In this document: piece after piece, positions 1-7,685 of the stretch
Layout: the number at the start of each line of letters is the position of its first letter
How positions within the stretch are numbered: the first letter of the stretch is position 1
From: Streptomyces sp. NP160
GTDB taxonomy: Bacteria > Actinomycetota > Actinomycetes > Actinomycetales > Quadrisphaeraceae
Length of the DNA: 58,204 nt
Reading direction: 5' to 3'
Assembly (NCBI RefSeq): GCF_006335115.1
Contig: NZ_VDMJ01000005.1
Location: 40,504 to 98,707 of the forward strand
Translations under genes and position numbers: made by a program
Notes under the pieces: generated by a model
Told to the model about the DNA's origin: nothing
Databases searched by the model: none
What the model saw: the letters and a program-made list of their open reading frames with translations, nothing else

Positions 1-326
1 ACGCCGCTGGTGGAGGCCAGCGCCTCGATCATCGCGTCGGCGTCGGCGCTCTCCTGCAGCTCCTGCGGGGCACCGGCCTTGAGCGCGGCGACGAGGTCGC
101 TGCGCGAGACGCCCTGGTCGTCGGCGAGGTCGAACAGGCTCTTGCCGCTCTCCAGGGAGCTCACGAGGTCGCTGACGTCCATGCCGAGGGCCCCTGCGGC
201 GGTCCTGACGTGACCGGGCACGCGCTCCTGGCGGCTGCTCGAGGACGTGGCGGCGGCGGTGGCCGCCCGGGCAGCGGTGGCTGCGGCGCTCGCCCAGGTG
301 GTGCTGGTGGTGGTCGACAGACTCAT
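1..326 (-). CDS. Hypothetical protein, N-terminal part only (runs off the window)
   Basis: Only the first 108 residues are visible because the gene continues beyond base 1. The ATG at 326-324 is preceded by a strong GGAGGAG ribosome binding site. The first 33 or so residues are a low-complexity Ser/Thr/Ala stretch, with no obvious signal peptide. Residues about 40-80 follow the pattern LGM-(4)-L-(3)-L-(2)-GKSLFDLA-(3)-GVSRSDLV, a short helical motif found in many actinobacterial proteins of unknown role. I do not recognise a family that assigns a function. Codon use matches the neighbouring genes. It is transcribed away from the redox operon that starts at 550. Confidence 0.6.
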   Translation of the reverse strand, partial: MSLSTTTSTTWASAAATAARAATAAATSSSSRQERVPGHVRTAAGALGMDVSDLVSSLESGKSLFDLADDQGVSRSDLVAALKAGAPQELQESADADAMIEALASTSG

Positions 327-549
327 CGGGCTCTCCTCCGGGGTGGTCGGACTGGGTCGCCCCACCCATCGGCGACAGCCTCCGCCGCCGCGAGGAGTCC
401 GCGGCGATCCTTAGGAGGTTGATACCCGGCGCACAGGTCGCGGCGCCGCTAGGTCCCACAGGCGATGAACAGCAGCTGCCCAGACCGGCACCACCGGGGG
501 CCCCGACCGTCGGGGGAGCCGCGGGAGTGCGGCTCACCACCAGAGGCGG

Positions 550-828
550 ATGGGAGTGGTCACCGTGATCGGCGCGCGCGAGGAGAGCAGGAGACGGGCG
601 GGGGTCGTCGTGGCGGTGGCCACGGGCGCCGCACTGGTGGGCGCGGTCACCGTGGCGGGTGTGGCCGCGGCCGAGGCCTCCACCACGGAGGCCGCCGCCT
701 CCACGACCGGCGCGACCGCGGACAGCGGCACCGGCGGCACGAGCGGGACCACCTCCACCACCGCCCGGGGCTGGGTCTCCGGCGGCAGCTCCCGCTCCTC
801 GGCCGACGCCGGATCGAGCGGGTCATGA
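550..828 (+). CDS. Small membrane-anchored Ser/Thr-rich protein
   Basis: A 92-residue protein with one hydrophobic segment (residues about 16-40) after an Arg-rich N-terminus, followed by a Thr/Ser/Gly-rich tail. This suggests a single-pass anchored or secreted protein with its tail outside. The stop overlaps the apbE start as ATGA, so the two are translationally coupled. The tail contains TTGATADS, which resembles the (S/T)GAT flavinylation site that ApbE modifies in FMN-binding domains, but the rest of such a domain is absent. Start at ATG 550; a GTG at 562 is also possible. Function unknown; the link to ApbE is inferred from position. Confidence 0.6.
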   Translation: MGVVTVIGAREESRRRAGVVVAVATGAALVGAVTVAGVAAAEASTTEAAASTTGATADSGTGGTSGTTSTTARGWVSGGSSRSSADAGSSGS

Positions 829-1889
829 GCAGCGCCGTCCTCGACCGCCCCCGCCGCTCCCGGAGGACGTCCCGGCGGCCCAGCGGCGCCAGGACCGCGG
901 CCGCCGAGTGGTCGGTGTGGACGACGACGGCACGGCTGGTGGTCACCGACCCGGCCGCCCTCCCCGCCGCTCAGGCCCTGGTGGAGGGCCGGCTGGCCGC
1001 CGTCGACGCCGCTGCCAGCCGCTTCCGCCCCGACTCCGAGATCGTCCGGGCAGCGTCGGCCGCTGGGGCTCCCGTGCGCGTCAGCGCGGTGCTCGCCGAC
1101 CTCGTCGAGGTGGCCCTGGACGCCGCGGAGCGCACCGGCGGCGCCGTCGACCCGACCCTGGGCCAGCACCTGGTCGCCCTCGGCTACGACGACGACCTCG
1201 ACGCCGTCCGGGCCCGACCCGCAGCTGGTGCCGGGTCCCCGGCTCCCGGTGGGCCCGCGCCCTTCCGGGCGGTGCGCGCCACCGCCAGCGCCGACCCGTC
1301 GGCGCTGCCGCGCCCGGCGGCCGCGTGGCGCGACGTCGTCGTCCTCCCCGGCGCGACGCCCAGCCAGCGGGCGCTGCTCTGGCTGCCGGCGGGGGTGCTG
1401 CTCGACCTGGGCGCCACCGCCAAGGCGCGCACGGCCGACCTGTGCGCACGCGCGGTCGTCGAGCGCTTCGGCGGGGGTGCCCTGGTCAGTCTCGGTGGCG
1501 ACGTGGCCACGGCCGGCCAGGAGCCCGACGGGGGCTGGCAGGTGGACGTGCAGGACGGGGACGGCGAGCCGCTCAGCCGCCTCGCGCTCGGTGGTGCGCG
1601 CGGCGTGGCCACCTCCTCCACGCTCCACCGCCGCTGGGCCACCCCGCACGGGCCGGCGCACCACGTGCTCGATCCCGCCACGGGGCTGCCCGCGGAGCCC
1701 GTGTGGCGCACCGCGACGGTGGTCGCCGCCTCGTGCGCGGAGGCCAACGCGCTCAGCACCGCGGCGGTCGTGCTCGGCACCCTCGCCCCGGCGTGGCTGG
1801 AGCAGCAGCACGCGACCGCCCGCCTCGTCGGGGCCGACGGCGTGGTGCACCTGGTCGGTGCGTGGCCGCGCGAGGGGGTCCGGCGGTGA
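825..1889 (+). CDS. apbE: FAD:protein FMN transferase (ApbE family)
   Basis: A 354-residue ApbE-family enzyme. The family transfers FMN from FAD to a Thr or Ser of a target protein. Recognisable motifs in order are FRPDSEI, VDPTLG, LDLGATAKARTAD (the family's DLGG-x-AKG region), SLGGDVATAG, HHVLDPATG near residue 285, and AEANALSTA. No lipoprotein or Sec signal is seen, unlike many periplasmic ApbEs, although the N-terminus is Arg-rich. The start ATG overlaps the stop of the small anchored protein, and the stop overlaps the GTG of the cytochrome-like gene. The context is a flavin-linked membrane electron transfer operon. Confidence 0.9.
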   Translation: MSSAVLDRPRRSRRTSRRPSGARTAAAEWSVWTTTARLVVTDPAALPAAQALVEGRLAAVDAAASRFRPDSEIVRAASAAGAPVRVSAVLADLVEVALDAAERTGGAVDPTLGQHLVALGYDDDLDAVRARPAAGAGSPAPGGPAPFRAVRATASADPSALPRPAAAWRDVVVLPGATPSQRALLWLPAGVLLDLGATAKARTADLCARAVVERFGGGALVSLGGDVATAGQEPDGGWQVDVQDGDGEPLSRLALGGARGVATSSTLHRRWATPHGPAHHVLDPATGLPAEPVWRTATVVAASCAEANALSTAAVVLGTLAPAWLEQQHATARLVGADGVVHLVGAWPREGVRR

Positions 1890-2566
1890 GCGAGACCCTC
1901 GTCGACGCCCTCTGGTACCTCGGGCGCGGCACCGGTGTCGCGGCGCTGCTGCTGTTCACCGCGGTCGTCGTGGCCGGGGTGCTCGTGCGACGCGGTGACG
2001 GCGCCCCCGGCCTGCCGCGCGCGGGCGTGGCGGCGGTCCACCGCTGGCTGAGCCTCTCGGCGCTCGCCTTCCTCGTGATGCACGTGGTGACCATGCTGGT
2101 CGACCCGTACGTCCAGCTCCGGGTGGTCGACCTGGTCGTGCCGTTCCTGGGCGCGTGGAACCCGTTCTGGCTCGGGCTCGGCACGCTCTCCCTCGACCTG
2201 GTCCTCGCGCTCGTGGCCACGAGCCTGCTGCGCCACCGGCTGGGGCACCGCGCCTGGCGGGCCGTGCACTGGGCCGCCTACCTGTGCGGGCCGAGCGCGG
2301 TGCTCCACGCCCTGGGCACGGGCACGGACGCGGGCACCCCGTGGATGACCGTGTTGGTCGTCACCTGCACCGCTGCCGCAGGAGGCGCGGTGGTGCTGCG
2401 CCTCCTGCCGCGACGAGTGCTGCCGCCGCGTGCCGCTGCCGCGCGGTCCTTCGGCTCGAGGGCGGCTGACCTCCCACCGCACCTGTCCGGGCTCCACCGC
2501 GACCCGGTCGACCGGCCCACCCGCCAGTCCATCCGCCAGCCCGTCGGCGCGGGCGGACGGCGATGA
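1886..2566 (+). CDS. Ferric reductase-like / cytochrome b-type transmembrane protein
   Basis: A 226-residue membrane protein with about five or six hydrophobic helices. Histidines placed within helices (HRW and MHVV around residues 52-68; HRAW, VHWAAY and LHALG around 115-143) fit bis-heme ligation, as in ferric reductase-like or cytochrome b561-like domains. The C-terminal 40 residues are hydrophilic and Arg/Pro-rich. It starts at a GTG overlapping the apbE stop and ends overlapping the ATG of the NuoF-like gene, so it is part of a coupled operon. It probably passes electrons across the membrane between the cytosolic flavoprotein and an outside acceptor. The exact family assignment is moderate. 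Confidence 0.75.
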   Translation: MSETLVDALWYLGRGTGVAALLLFTAVVVAGVLVRRGDGAPGLPRAGVAAVHRWLSLSALAFLVMHVVTMLVDPYVQLRVVDLVVPFLGAWNPFWLGLGTLSLDLVLALVATSLLRHRLGHRAWRAVHWAAYLCGPSAVLHALGTGTDAGTPWMTVLVVTCTAAAGGAVVLRLLPRRVLPPRAAAARSFGSRAADLPPHLSGLHRDPVDRPTRQSIRQPVGAGGRR

Positions 2567-3888
2567 GCGCGCCGGCCGAGACGGCCCCCTCGCTGTCGAC
2601 GCCGCCGGAAGGGAGCGCTCGCCTCGTGGCGTGCGCGACCCGCGACCTGGCGGGACACCTCGCGCTCGTCGGCCCGCTGCCCGGCGCGGCCGAGCTCCCG
2701 GCCCAGCGGGTGGTGGAGCTGGCGCTCGAGGCCGGCCTCACCGGACGCGGAGGCGCCGCCTTCCCCGCCGGCCGCAAGCTCGCAGCCCTGCTCGGCGCAC
2801 GGGCGCGGGGGGCCTCACCCGTCGTCGTCGCCAACGGTGCCGAGGGGGAGCCCGCCAGCAGCAAGGACCACGCCCTGCTCGCCCACGCACCGCACCTCGT
2901 GCTGGACGGTCTGGCTCTGGCGGTCCGCGCCGTCGGGGGAGCCGCCGGTGGTACCGGAGCCCACCTGTACGCCCCTGTGGAGGTGCTGCGCTGCCTCGCG
3001 CCGGTCCTCGCCGAGCGCGCGGCGGTCGACGAGGTGTCGGCCGAGCCGGCGGTGGCCCCGGACCGGTTCGTGGCCGGGCAGTCCTCGGCGGTGGCGGCCG
3101 CCGTGGCCGGTGGTCCCGCCCTTCCGCGCACGCCCTGGCCGCCGCCGCGGCTCGTCGGGTCCGGGACCGCTCGGCGCCCCGGCCGCCCCACGCTCGTGAT
3201 GAACGTCGAGACGCTGGCGCACCTGGCGCTGCTCGCCCGCCACGGTGCCGCGTGGTTCCGGTCGGCGGGCACCGCGGACGAGCCGGGGACGCGCCTCGTC
3301 ACCGTCAGCGGCGCCGTGCGCTCACCGCAGGTCACCGAGGTGCCCGGTGGTGCGCCGCTGCGCGACGTCCTGGCGCGTGCCGGAGGGCCGACCGAGCCCC
3401 TGACCGCGCTGCTCGTGGGCGGGTACCACGGAGGCTGGGTGCCGTACGGCGAGCGGGCACCGCACACCGAGGACCTGCCGCACTCGCGCGCGGCGCTCGC
3501 CCCCTGGGGCGCCGACCCCGGGGCGGGCGTGGTCATCGCCCTGCCGGCGCACGCCTGCGGGCTGCGGGCGGGTGCCGACGTGGTGCGCTACCTGGCAGGG
3601 CAGACCGCCGGCCAGTGCGGGCCGTGCGTCAACGGCCTCCCCACCCTGGCCGAGCACCTGGCGGCGCTGGCCGACGCCGGTGCCAGGGAGCCATCGCGGC
3701 CGCACAGCCGCGAGGGCCTGCAGCGCCGGGTCTCCGAGCTGCACCGCGTGGCGGGCCTGGTCGAGGGGCGCGGCGCCTGCCACCACCCCAGCGGGTCGGT
3801 CCGCCTGGTGCGCAGCACCCTCATGACCTTCGCGGACGACGTCCAGGCCCACCTCGCCGGGGGCTGCCTGGCGGAGGTGGGGCGGTGA
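2563..3888 (+). CDS. NADH-quinone oxidoreductase subunit F-like (SLBB/Fe-S) protein
   Basis: A 441-residue protein resembling NuoF/RnfC flavoproteins. GRGGAAFPAGRKL near residue 64 matches the NADH/FMN-binding glycine loop, and ANGAEGEPASSKDHAL matches the ANGDExEP segment. An SLBB domain follows around residue 247 (TVSGAVRSPQVTEVPGG). Near the C-terminus GQCGPCVNG and GACHHPSG supply the cysteines expected for an Fe-S cluster. Starts ATG 2563, overlapping the upstream stop. Together with the ferredoxin and membrane cytochrome it likely takes electrons from NAD(P)H or ferredoxin for the flavinylated chain. It is not part of a complete Nuo operon here. Confidence 0.82.
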   Translation: MSAPAETAPSLSTPPEGSARLVACATRDLAGHLALVGPLPGAAELPAQRVVELALEAGLTGRGGAAFPAGRKLAALLGARARGASPVVVANGAEGEPASSKDHALLAHAPHLVLDGLALAVRAVGGAAGGTGAHLYAPVEVLRCLAPVLAERAAVDEVSAEPAVAPDRFVAGQSSAVAAAVAGGPALPRTPWPPPRLVGSGTARRPGRPTLVMNVETLAHLALLARHGAAWFRSAGTADEPGTRLVTVSGAVRSPQVTEVPGGAPLRDVLARAGGPTEPLTALLVGGYHGGWVPYGERAPHTEDLPHSRAALAPWGADPGAGVVIALPAHACGLRAGADVVRYLAGQTAGQCGPCVNGLPTLAEHLAALADAGAREPSRPHSREGLQRRVSELHRVAGLVEGRGACHHPSGSVRLVRSTLMTFADDVQAHLAGGCLAEVGR

Positions 3889-4217
3889 GCCGGACGGCGC
3901 GAGAGATCCCCGTGCACCTCACCCCGCGAGCCGTCACCGGGCCCGACCCGGACTCCGGCGGGACCTCCGACGCGGGCGCCGTCGCGGAGAGGGTGCACGT
4001 CGACTGGACCCGCTGCGACGGCCGGGGCCTGTGCACCGAGCTGCTGGGGGAGCTGCTGGCCGAGGACGACTGGGGCTACCCCGTCTCGACCACCGGGGAG
4101 GTCGCCCCCGCCGTCCCCCGGCGCCTGCAGCGCGCCGCGCGCCTGGCCGTCGCCGAGTGCCCGCGGATGGCGCTGTCACTGCGGGGCGGCGACGCGCTCC
4201 CGCAGTCCGCGGGATGA
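3885..4217 (+). CDS. Small single-cluster ferredoxin
   Basis: A 110-residue protein from a GTG overlapping the previous stop. After an approximately 30-residue polar leader, VDWTRCDGRGLC and a later AECP supply three cysteines, the pattern C-x5-C...C-P of [3Fe-4S]-type ferredoxins in which the second ligand of a 4Fe cluster is missing. Such ferredoxins are common in actinobacteria as partners of oxidoreductases. It is the last gene of the apbE operon and probably the electron partner of the NuoF-like protein. Cluster type is inferred from cysteine spacing only. Confidence 0.78.
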   Translation: MSRTAREIPVHLTPRAVTGPDPDSGGTSDAGAVAERVHVDWTRCDGRGLCTELLGELLAEDDWGYPVSTTGEVAPAVPRRLQRAARLAVAECPRMALSLRGGDALPQSAG

Positions 4218-4335
4218 GGGAGGGGCGCTCGCTCGCACAGGTCCGCCACAGCGGCCTCCCAGAGGCGGGCGGGCGCGCCCACCCACGATCGTCCCGAGCA
4301 GCCCCCCGTCCCCAGCGCCGCCCCCAGGAGACCCC

Positions 4336-4905
4336 GTGACCGCCACCACCTCGAGCCCGCCGCGCCGTCGCGTCGACGGCGGGGCCGAGCCGGCGGCACC
4401 GGGGCCGGCCTCATCGCCGGCGCCCCGCCGCGACCTGCGGGACCTGGTCGCGCTGGTGAGGTTCGTCCTGGCCGGGTGCGCGGGCAACGTCGTCTACTCG
4501 CTGGTCTACCTCGCGCTGGCGCAGAGCGGTGATGCCGTCGCCGTCCCGAGCCTGGCCGCCAGCGCCGCCTCCACCCTGGTGGTCAACGAGGCGCACCGGT
4601 TGTGGACCTTCCGCGGCACCGGACGGCCCTCCGTGCTGCAGGCGCACCTGTCGGGGGCGGCCTCGGCCCTGGTCGGCACGGCGCTGACCGCGGCGGTGCT
4701 GCTCGGGCGGACCTGGCTGCTCCCGGACGGGGCCGGGCTGCTCGACGTCGCCCTCGCCTGGGCCGTCACCGCGCTGGTGGGGGCCGCGAGCTTCCTGCAC
4801 CTGCGACGGGTGGGCCGCCGCGCGCGGGATCGTCAGGCGCCGGCCTCGTCGTCGGGCCAGGTGATGCCGACCTTGCCGCCGGTGGCGGCGTCGGCGACCC
4901 GGTAG
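4336..4905 (+). CDS. GtrA-like four-helix membrane protein
   Basis: A 189-residue protein starting at GTG 4336 with CAGGAG five bases upstream. After a Pro/Ala-rich cytosolic leader, four hydrophobic segments lie at residues about 37-57, 65-85, 100-122 and 130-152. The order, the RFVLAGCAGNVVYSLVYLAL first helix and the NEAHRLWTFRG loop fit the GtrA/DPMS_TMD family, which helps lipid-linked sugars cross the membrane or acts in cell-envelope polysaccharide synthesis. The last 24 codons overlap the end of the convergent alcohol dehydrogenase gene. No glycosyltransferase lies next to it, so its substrate is unknown. Confidence 0.75.
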   Translation: MTATTSSPPRRRVDGGAEPAAPGPASSPAPRRDLRDLVALVRFVLAGCAGNVVYSLVYLALAQSGDAVAVPSLAASAASTLVVNEAHRLWTFRGTGRPSVLQAHLSGAASALVGTALTAAVLLGRTWLLPDGAGLLDVALAWAVTALVGAASFLHLRRVGRRARDRQAPASSSGQVMPTLPPVAASATR

Positions 4906-5885
4906 GCCTCGGCGGCCTCGGCGATGGGGAAGGTGTCGGACACCAGCACCTGCGGGTGCAGGTCCCAGCGGGCGAGGTTGGCCAGCAGCTCACTCATGCG
5001 TCCGGTGGAGGTCACCCACGAGCCGTGCACCGTGAGCTGGCGGTGGATGAGCACCTCGGAGACGTCCACGCTGAGCTGCCCGCCCTCGCCGACCAGGGCT
5101 GCGCGGCCCCAGCGGCGGGTGTGGCGCAGCGCGGTCAGCTGCCCGCGGCCGTTGCCGGAGGCGTCCACGGCCACCTCCGCGCCCCCGCCGGGCCCGTCCA
5201 GCAGGGCGTCGAGCTCCTCGTCGGTGCCGGAGACCGTGTGGTCCACCGCGCCGAGCTGCAGGGCCAGGGCGCGGCGCGCGGGGCTCGGGTCGGTGCCCAC
5301 CACCAGGGGTGAGCCCATCGCCTTGGCCAGCAGCCCGATCGCGCAGCCCACTGGGCCCAGGCCGGTGACCAAGACGCGGTCGCGCCCGGAGACCCCCACT
5401 CGGCACAGGGCCTCGTAGGCGGTGCCGAAGCCGCAGGCCACGACCGCGCCGTCCAGGAAGGTCAGCTCGTCGGGCAGCACCAGCAGGTCGCGCTCCTCGG
5501 CCAGCAGCAGGTCGGCGTGCCCGCCGTCGCGCTGCCAGCCGTAGGCGGCCCGGCCGGCGCCGGTGCAGGAGATCTGGTAGCCGCGGCGGCACTCGTCGCA
5601 CTGCCCGCACCCGGAGATGTGGTACACGACCACGCGGTCCCCGACGGCGGTGCGCTCCACCCCGGTGCCGACGGCGATGACGCGGCCGGCGGGCTCGTGG
5701 CCGCCGACCACGCCCTGGTAGGCCTCGGGGCCTTCCCCGAGGTGCTCGCGGTAGATGGCCCGCAGGTCCGAGCCGCAGATGGTGGAGGCGCGGGTGGCCA
5801 GGAGCACCTGGCCGTGGCCGGGGGCGGGGTCGGGGACCTCTCGCAGCTCGACCCGGCTGCCTCCTGGCAGGAACGCTGCACGCAC
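4833..5885 (-). CDS. Zinc-dependent alcohol/polyol dehydrogenase (MDR family)
   Basis: A 350-residue medium-chain dehydrogenase. Catalytic zinc ligands are C37 (ICGSD) and H63-E64 (GGHEPAGR). Structural zinc cysteines are at about 93, 96, 99 and 107 (GCGQCDECRRGYQISC). A Rossmann segment appears as VTGLGPVGCAIGLLAKAMG. The start is GTG 5885, chosen because AAGGAG lies six bases upstream and the protein then begins like the family. The gene diverges from a sugar-alcohol importer operon and shares its 316-base control region, so a polyol such as sorbitol, xylitol or arabitol is a likely substrate. Specificity cannot be read from the sequence. Confidence 0.85.
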   Translation of the reverse strand: MRAAFLPGGSRVELREVPDPAPGHGQVLLATRASTICGSDLRAIYREHLGEGPEAYQGVVGGHEPAGRVIAVGTGVERTAVGDRVVVYHISGCGQCDECRRGYQISCTGAGRAAYGWQRDGGHADLLLAEERDLLVLPDELTFLDGAVVACGFGTAYEALCRVGVSGRDRVLVTGLGPVGCAIGLLAKAMGSPLVVGTDPSPARRALALQLGAVDHTVSGTDEELDALLDGPGGGAEVAVDASGNGRGQLTALRHTRRWGRAALVGEGGQLSVDVSEVLIHRQLTVHGSWVTSTGRMSELLANLARWDLHPQVLVSDTFPIAEAAEAYRVADAATGGKVGITWPDDEAGA

Positions 5886-6201
5886 CTCTGGCTCCTTCGC
5901 TCGCGGTGGTTCCGGTCGTCGTCGACGACCCCATGGGAGCACACCCCAGGGGTCGCCCGAGGGGCGGCACCCCGTGACTCCTTCGTTACTGATCGTCTGT
6001 TGACAACGTTTGCAGACTGTCGGCAGACTCTCAGCCACCACGACGACGACGTCCGAGGAACGGGCCCTCAGCAGCCCGTACCGACACCGGGACGCGGCTC
6101 CCGCCGCTCCCCAGCGCGCTGCCCCGCAGGGCCCGCGCAGAAGGACCACCCGACCCCGGCACCGCCGGTGCCCGGTCACCTCCGAGGAAGAAGGTCTCCC
6201 C
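5886..6201. other. Divergent control region between dehydrogenase and polyol importer operon
   Basis: A non-coding stretch between the divergent dehydrogenase and binding-protein genes. It holds the LacI-type operator and promoter at 6000-6029. A GAGGAAGAAGG ribosome binding site for the binding protein lies at about 6184-6194. The remaining 170 bases look like leader sequence and I see no convincing gene in them. Confidence 0.6.
6000..6029 (+). promoter_or_regulatory. Promoter with overlapping LacI-family operator
   Basis: TTGACA at 6000-6005 is a perfect -35 box; CAGACT at 6024-6029, 18 bases on, is a passable -10. TGACAACGTTTGCA at 6001-6014 is an imperfect palindrome around AACGTT with TG...CA ends, the form typical of LacI-family operators. 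It covers the -35 box, so bound repressor would block RNA polymerase. The likely repressor is the LacI-family protein at 12584-13672 at the end of the same operon. Confidence 0.6.
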
Positions 6202-7578
6202 ATGGCAGCACGACGACGTGTCCTCGCCTCCATCGCCGCCGCCGCAGGTGTCGCTGTGCTCGCCTCGGGCTGCGCCGGCGCCGGCGGCGGAGGTGGCAGC
6301 GGCAGCGGTGGCAGCGCCGGAGGCGGCGACGCCGACTCCATCAACGTGGTGATGGTCAACAACCCGCAGATGGTCGACCTGCAGAAGCTGACGGCGGACA
6401 ACTTCACCAAGGAGACCGGCATCACGGTCAACTACAAGGTGCTGCCCGAGAACGACGCCCGCGACACCATCCAGACCGACTTCAGCCAGCAGTCGGGCCA
6501 GTACGACGTCGCGACGATCTCCAACTACGAGGTGCCGTTCTTCTCGGCCAACAAGTGGATCGCCAACCTCGACGAGAACATCGCGGCCGACTCCGCCTAC
6601 GACCAGGACGACATCCTCAAGCCCATCGCCGACGGCCTGAAGGGCGCGGACGGCTCGCAGTACGCCGAGCCGTTCTACGGCGAGAGCTCGTTCCTCATGT
6701 ACCGCAAGGACGTCTTCGAGGCCAAGGGCCTGACCATGCCGGAGAAGCCGACCTGGGACCAGGTCGCCCAGCTCGCGGCGCAGGCCGACGAGGGCCAGGG
6801 GAAGATGCGCGGCATCTGCCTGCGCGGCCAGGCCGGCTGGGGCCAGGTCTTCGCGCCGCTGACCACGGTGGTCAACACCTTCGGCGGCACGTGGTTCGAC
6901 GAGGACTGGAACGCGCAGGTCAACGCCCCGCCGTTCGTCGAGGCGACCAACTTCTACGTCAACCTCGTGCAGCAGCACGGTGAGCCCGACGCCGCCAACG
7001 CCGGCTTCACCGAGTGCCTCAACGCCATGACCCAGGGCGGCGTCGCCATGTGGTACGACGCGACCTCCGCCGCCGGCTCGCTGGAGGCCGACGACTCCCC
7101 GGTCAAGGGCAAGATGGGCTACGTCGCCGCCCCGGTGAAGGAGACCGCGTCCTCCGGCTGGCTCTACAGCTGGGCGTTCGCCACGCAGGAGGCCTCCACC
7201 AAGAAGGACGCCGCCTGGAAGTTCATCTCCTGGGCCACCAGCAAGGAGTACGAGGAGCTGGTCGGCCAGCAGATCGGCTGGTCCAACGTCCCGGCCGGCA
7301 AGCGCTCCTCCACCTACCAGAACACCGACTACCAGGCGTCGGCGCAGGCCTTCTACCAGGCCACCGAGGCGGCCATCAACGCCGCCGACCCCAACAACCC
7401 GGGCGTGCAGCCCCGTCCGGCGCCGGGCATCCAGTTCGTCGCCATCCCCGAGTTCGCCGGCATGGCCACGCAGGTCTCCCAGGGCGTGAGCGCGGCGATC
7501 GCCGGCCAGCAGACCGTGCAGCAGGCCCTCGACGCCGGGCAGCCGCTCGCGCAGGCCGCGGCCGACGCCAACAAGTAA
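6202..7578 (+). CDS. ABC transporter sugar/polyol-binding lipoprotein
   Basis: A 458-residue extracellular solute-binding protein (family 1). Residues 1-24 form a lipoprotein signal with lipobox LASGC, followed by a Gly/Ser linker, so it is anchored on the outer face of the membrane. The body has the usual features of sugar-binding proteins (VNYKVLPENDARD, YDVATISNYEVPFF, YRKDVFEAKGLTMP, MWYDATSAAG). ATG 6202 was chosen because a purine-rich binding site precedes it and the signal peptide begins there. It is the first gene of the importer operon. Closest in organisation to mannitol/sorbitol (SmoE-type) binding proteins; ligand inferred from the neighbouring dehydrogenases. Confidence 0.88.
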   Translation: MAARRRVLASIAAAAGVAVLASGCAGAGGGGGSGSGGSAGGGDADSINVVMVNNPQMVDLQKLTADNFTKETGITVNYKVLPENDARDTIQTDFSQQSGQYDVATISNYEVPFFSANKWIANLDENIAADSAYDQDDILKPIADGLKGADGSQYAEPFYGESSFLMYRKDVFEAKGLTMPEKPTWDQVAQLAAQADEGQGKMRGICLRGQAGWGQVFAPLTTVVNTFGGTWFDEDWNAQVNAPPFVEATNFYVNLVQQHGEPDAANAGFTECLNAMTQGGVAMWYDATSAAGSLEADDSPVKGKMGYVAAPVKETASSGWLYSWAFATQEASTKKDAAWKFISWATSKEYEELVGQQIGWSNVPAGKRSSTYQNTDYQASAQAFYQATEAAINAADPNNPGVQPRPAPGIQFVAIPEFAGMATQVSQGVSAAIAGQQTVQQALDAGQPLAQAAADANK

Positions 7579-7646
7579 GGCCCACCCATCCGGTGGTGAG
7601 CGCACCTCCCGTCCGTCGACCGGCCGCCCTCCGGGGCGAGGTCGGC

Positions 7647-7663
7647 GGGCGGGGGGCCCGCCC
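7647..7663 (+). other. Intercistronic hairpin between binding protein and permease genes
   Basis: GGGCGGG and CCCGCCC are separated by three G residues, giving a 7-bp GC stem with no U tract. It lies within the 107-base gap after the binding-protein gene. In many ABC operons such a hairpin stabilises or partly terminates the message so the binding protein is made in excess; that role is inferred here. Confidence 0.4.
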
Positions 7664-7685
7664 ACCCGGCGGAAGAAGGACTCCC

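Noticed and set aside
371-440. Sigma-28 motif upstream of the truncated minus-strand gene (GCCGATGG)
   Set aside because: A -10-like box is present, but no TCAA/TCAG at the right distance (TCGC instead).
534-1850. A 438-residue minus-strand frame opposite apbE
   Set aside because: The plus strand encodes ApbE with all its motifs; the antisense product has no recognisable domain.
6010-6201. Upstream extension of the binding-protein frame
   Set aside because: The lipoprotein signal peptide and ribosome binding site place the start at ATG 6202; the extension is Arg/Pro-rich leader sequence.
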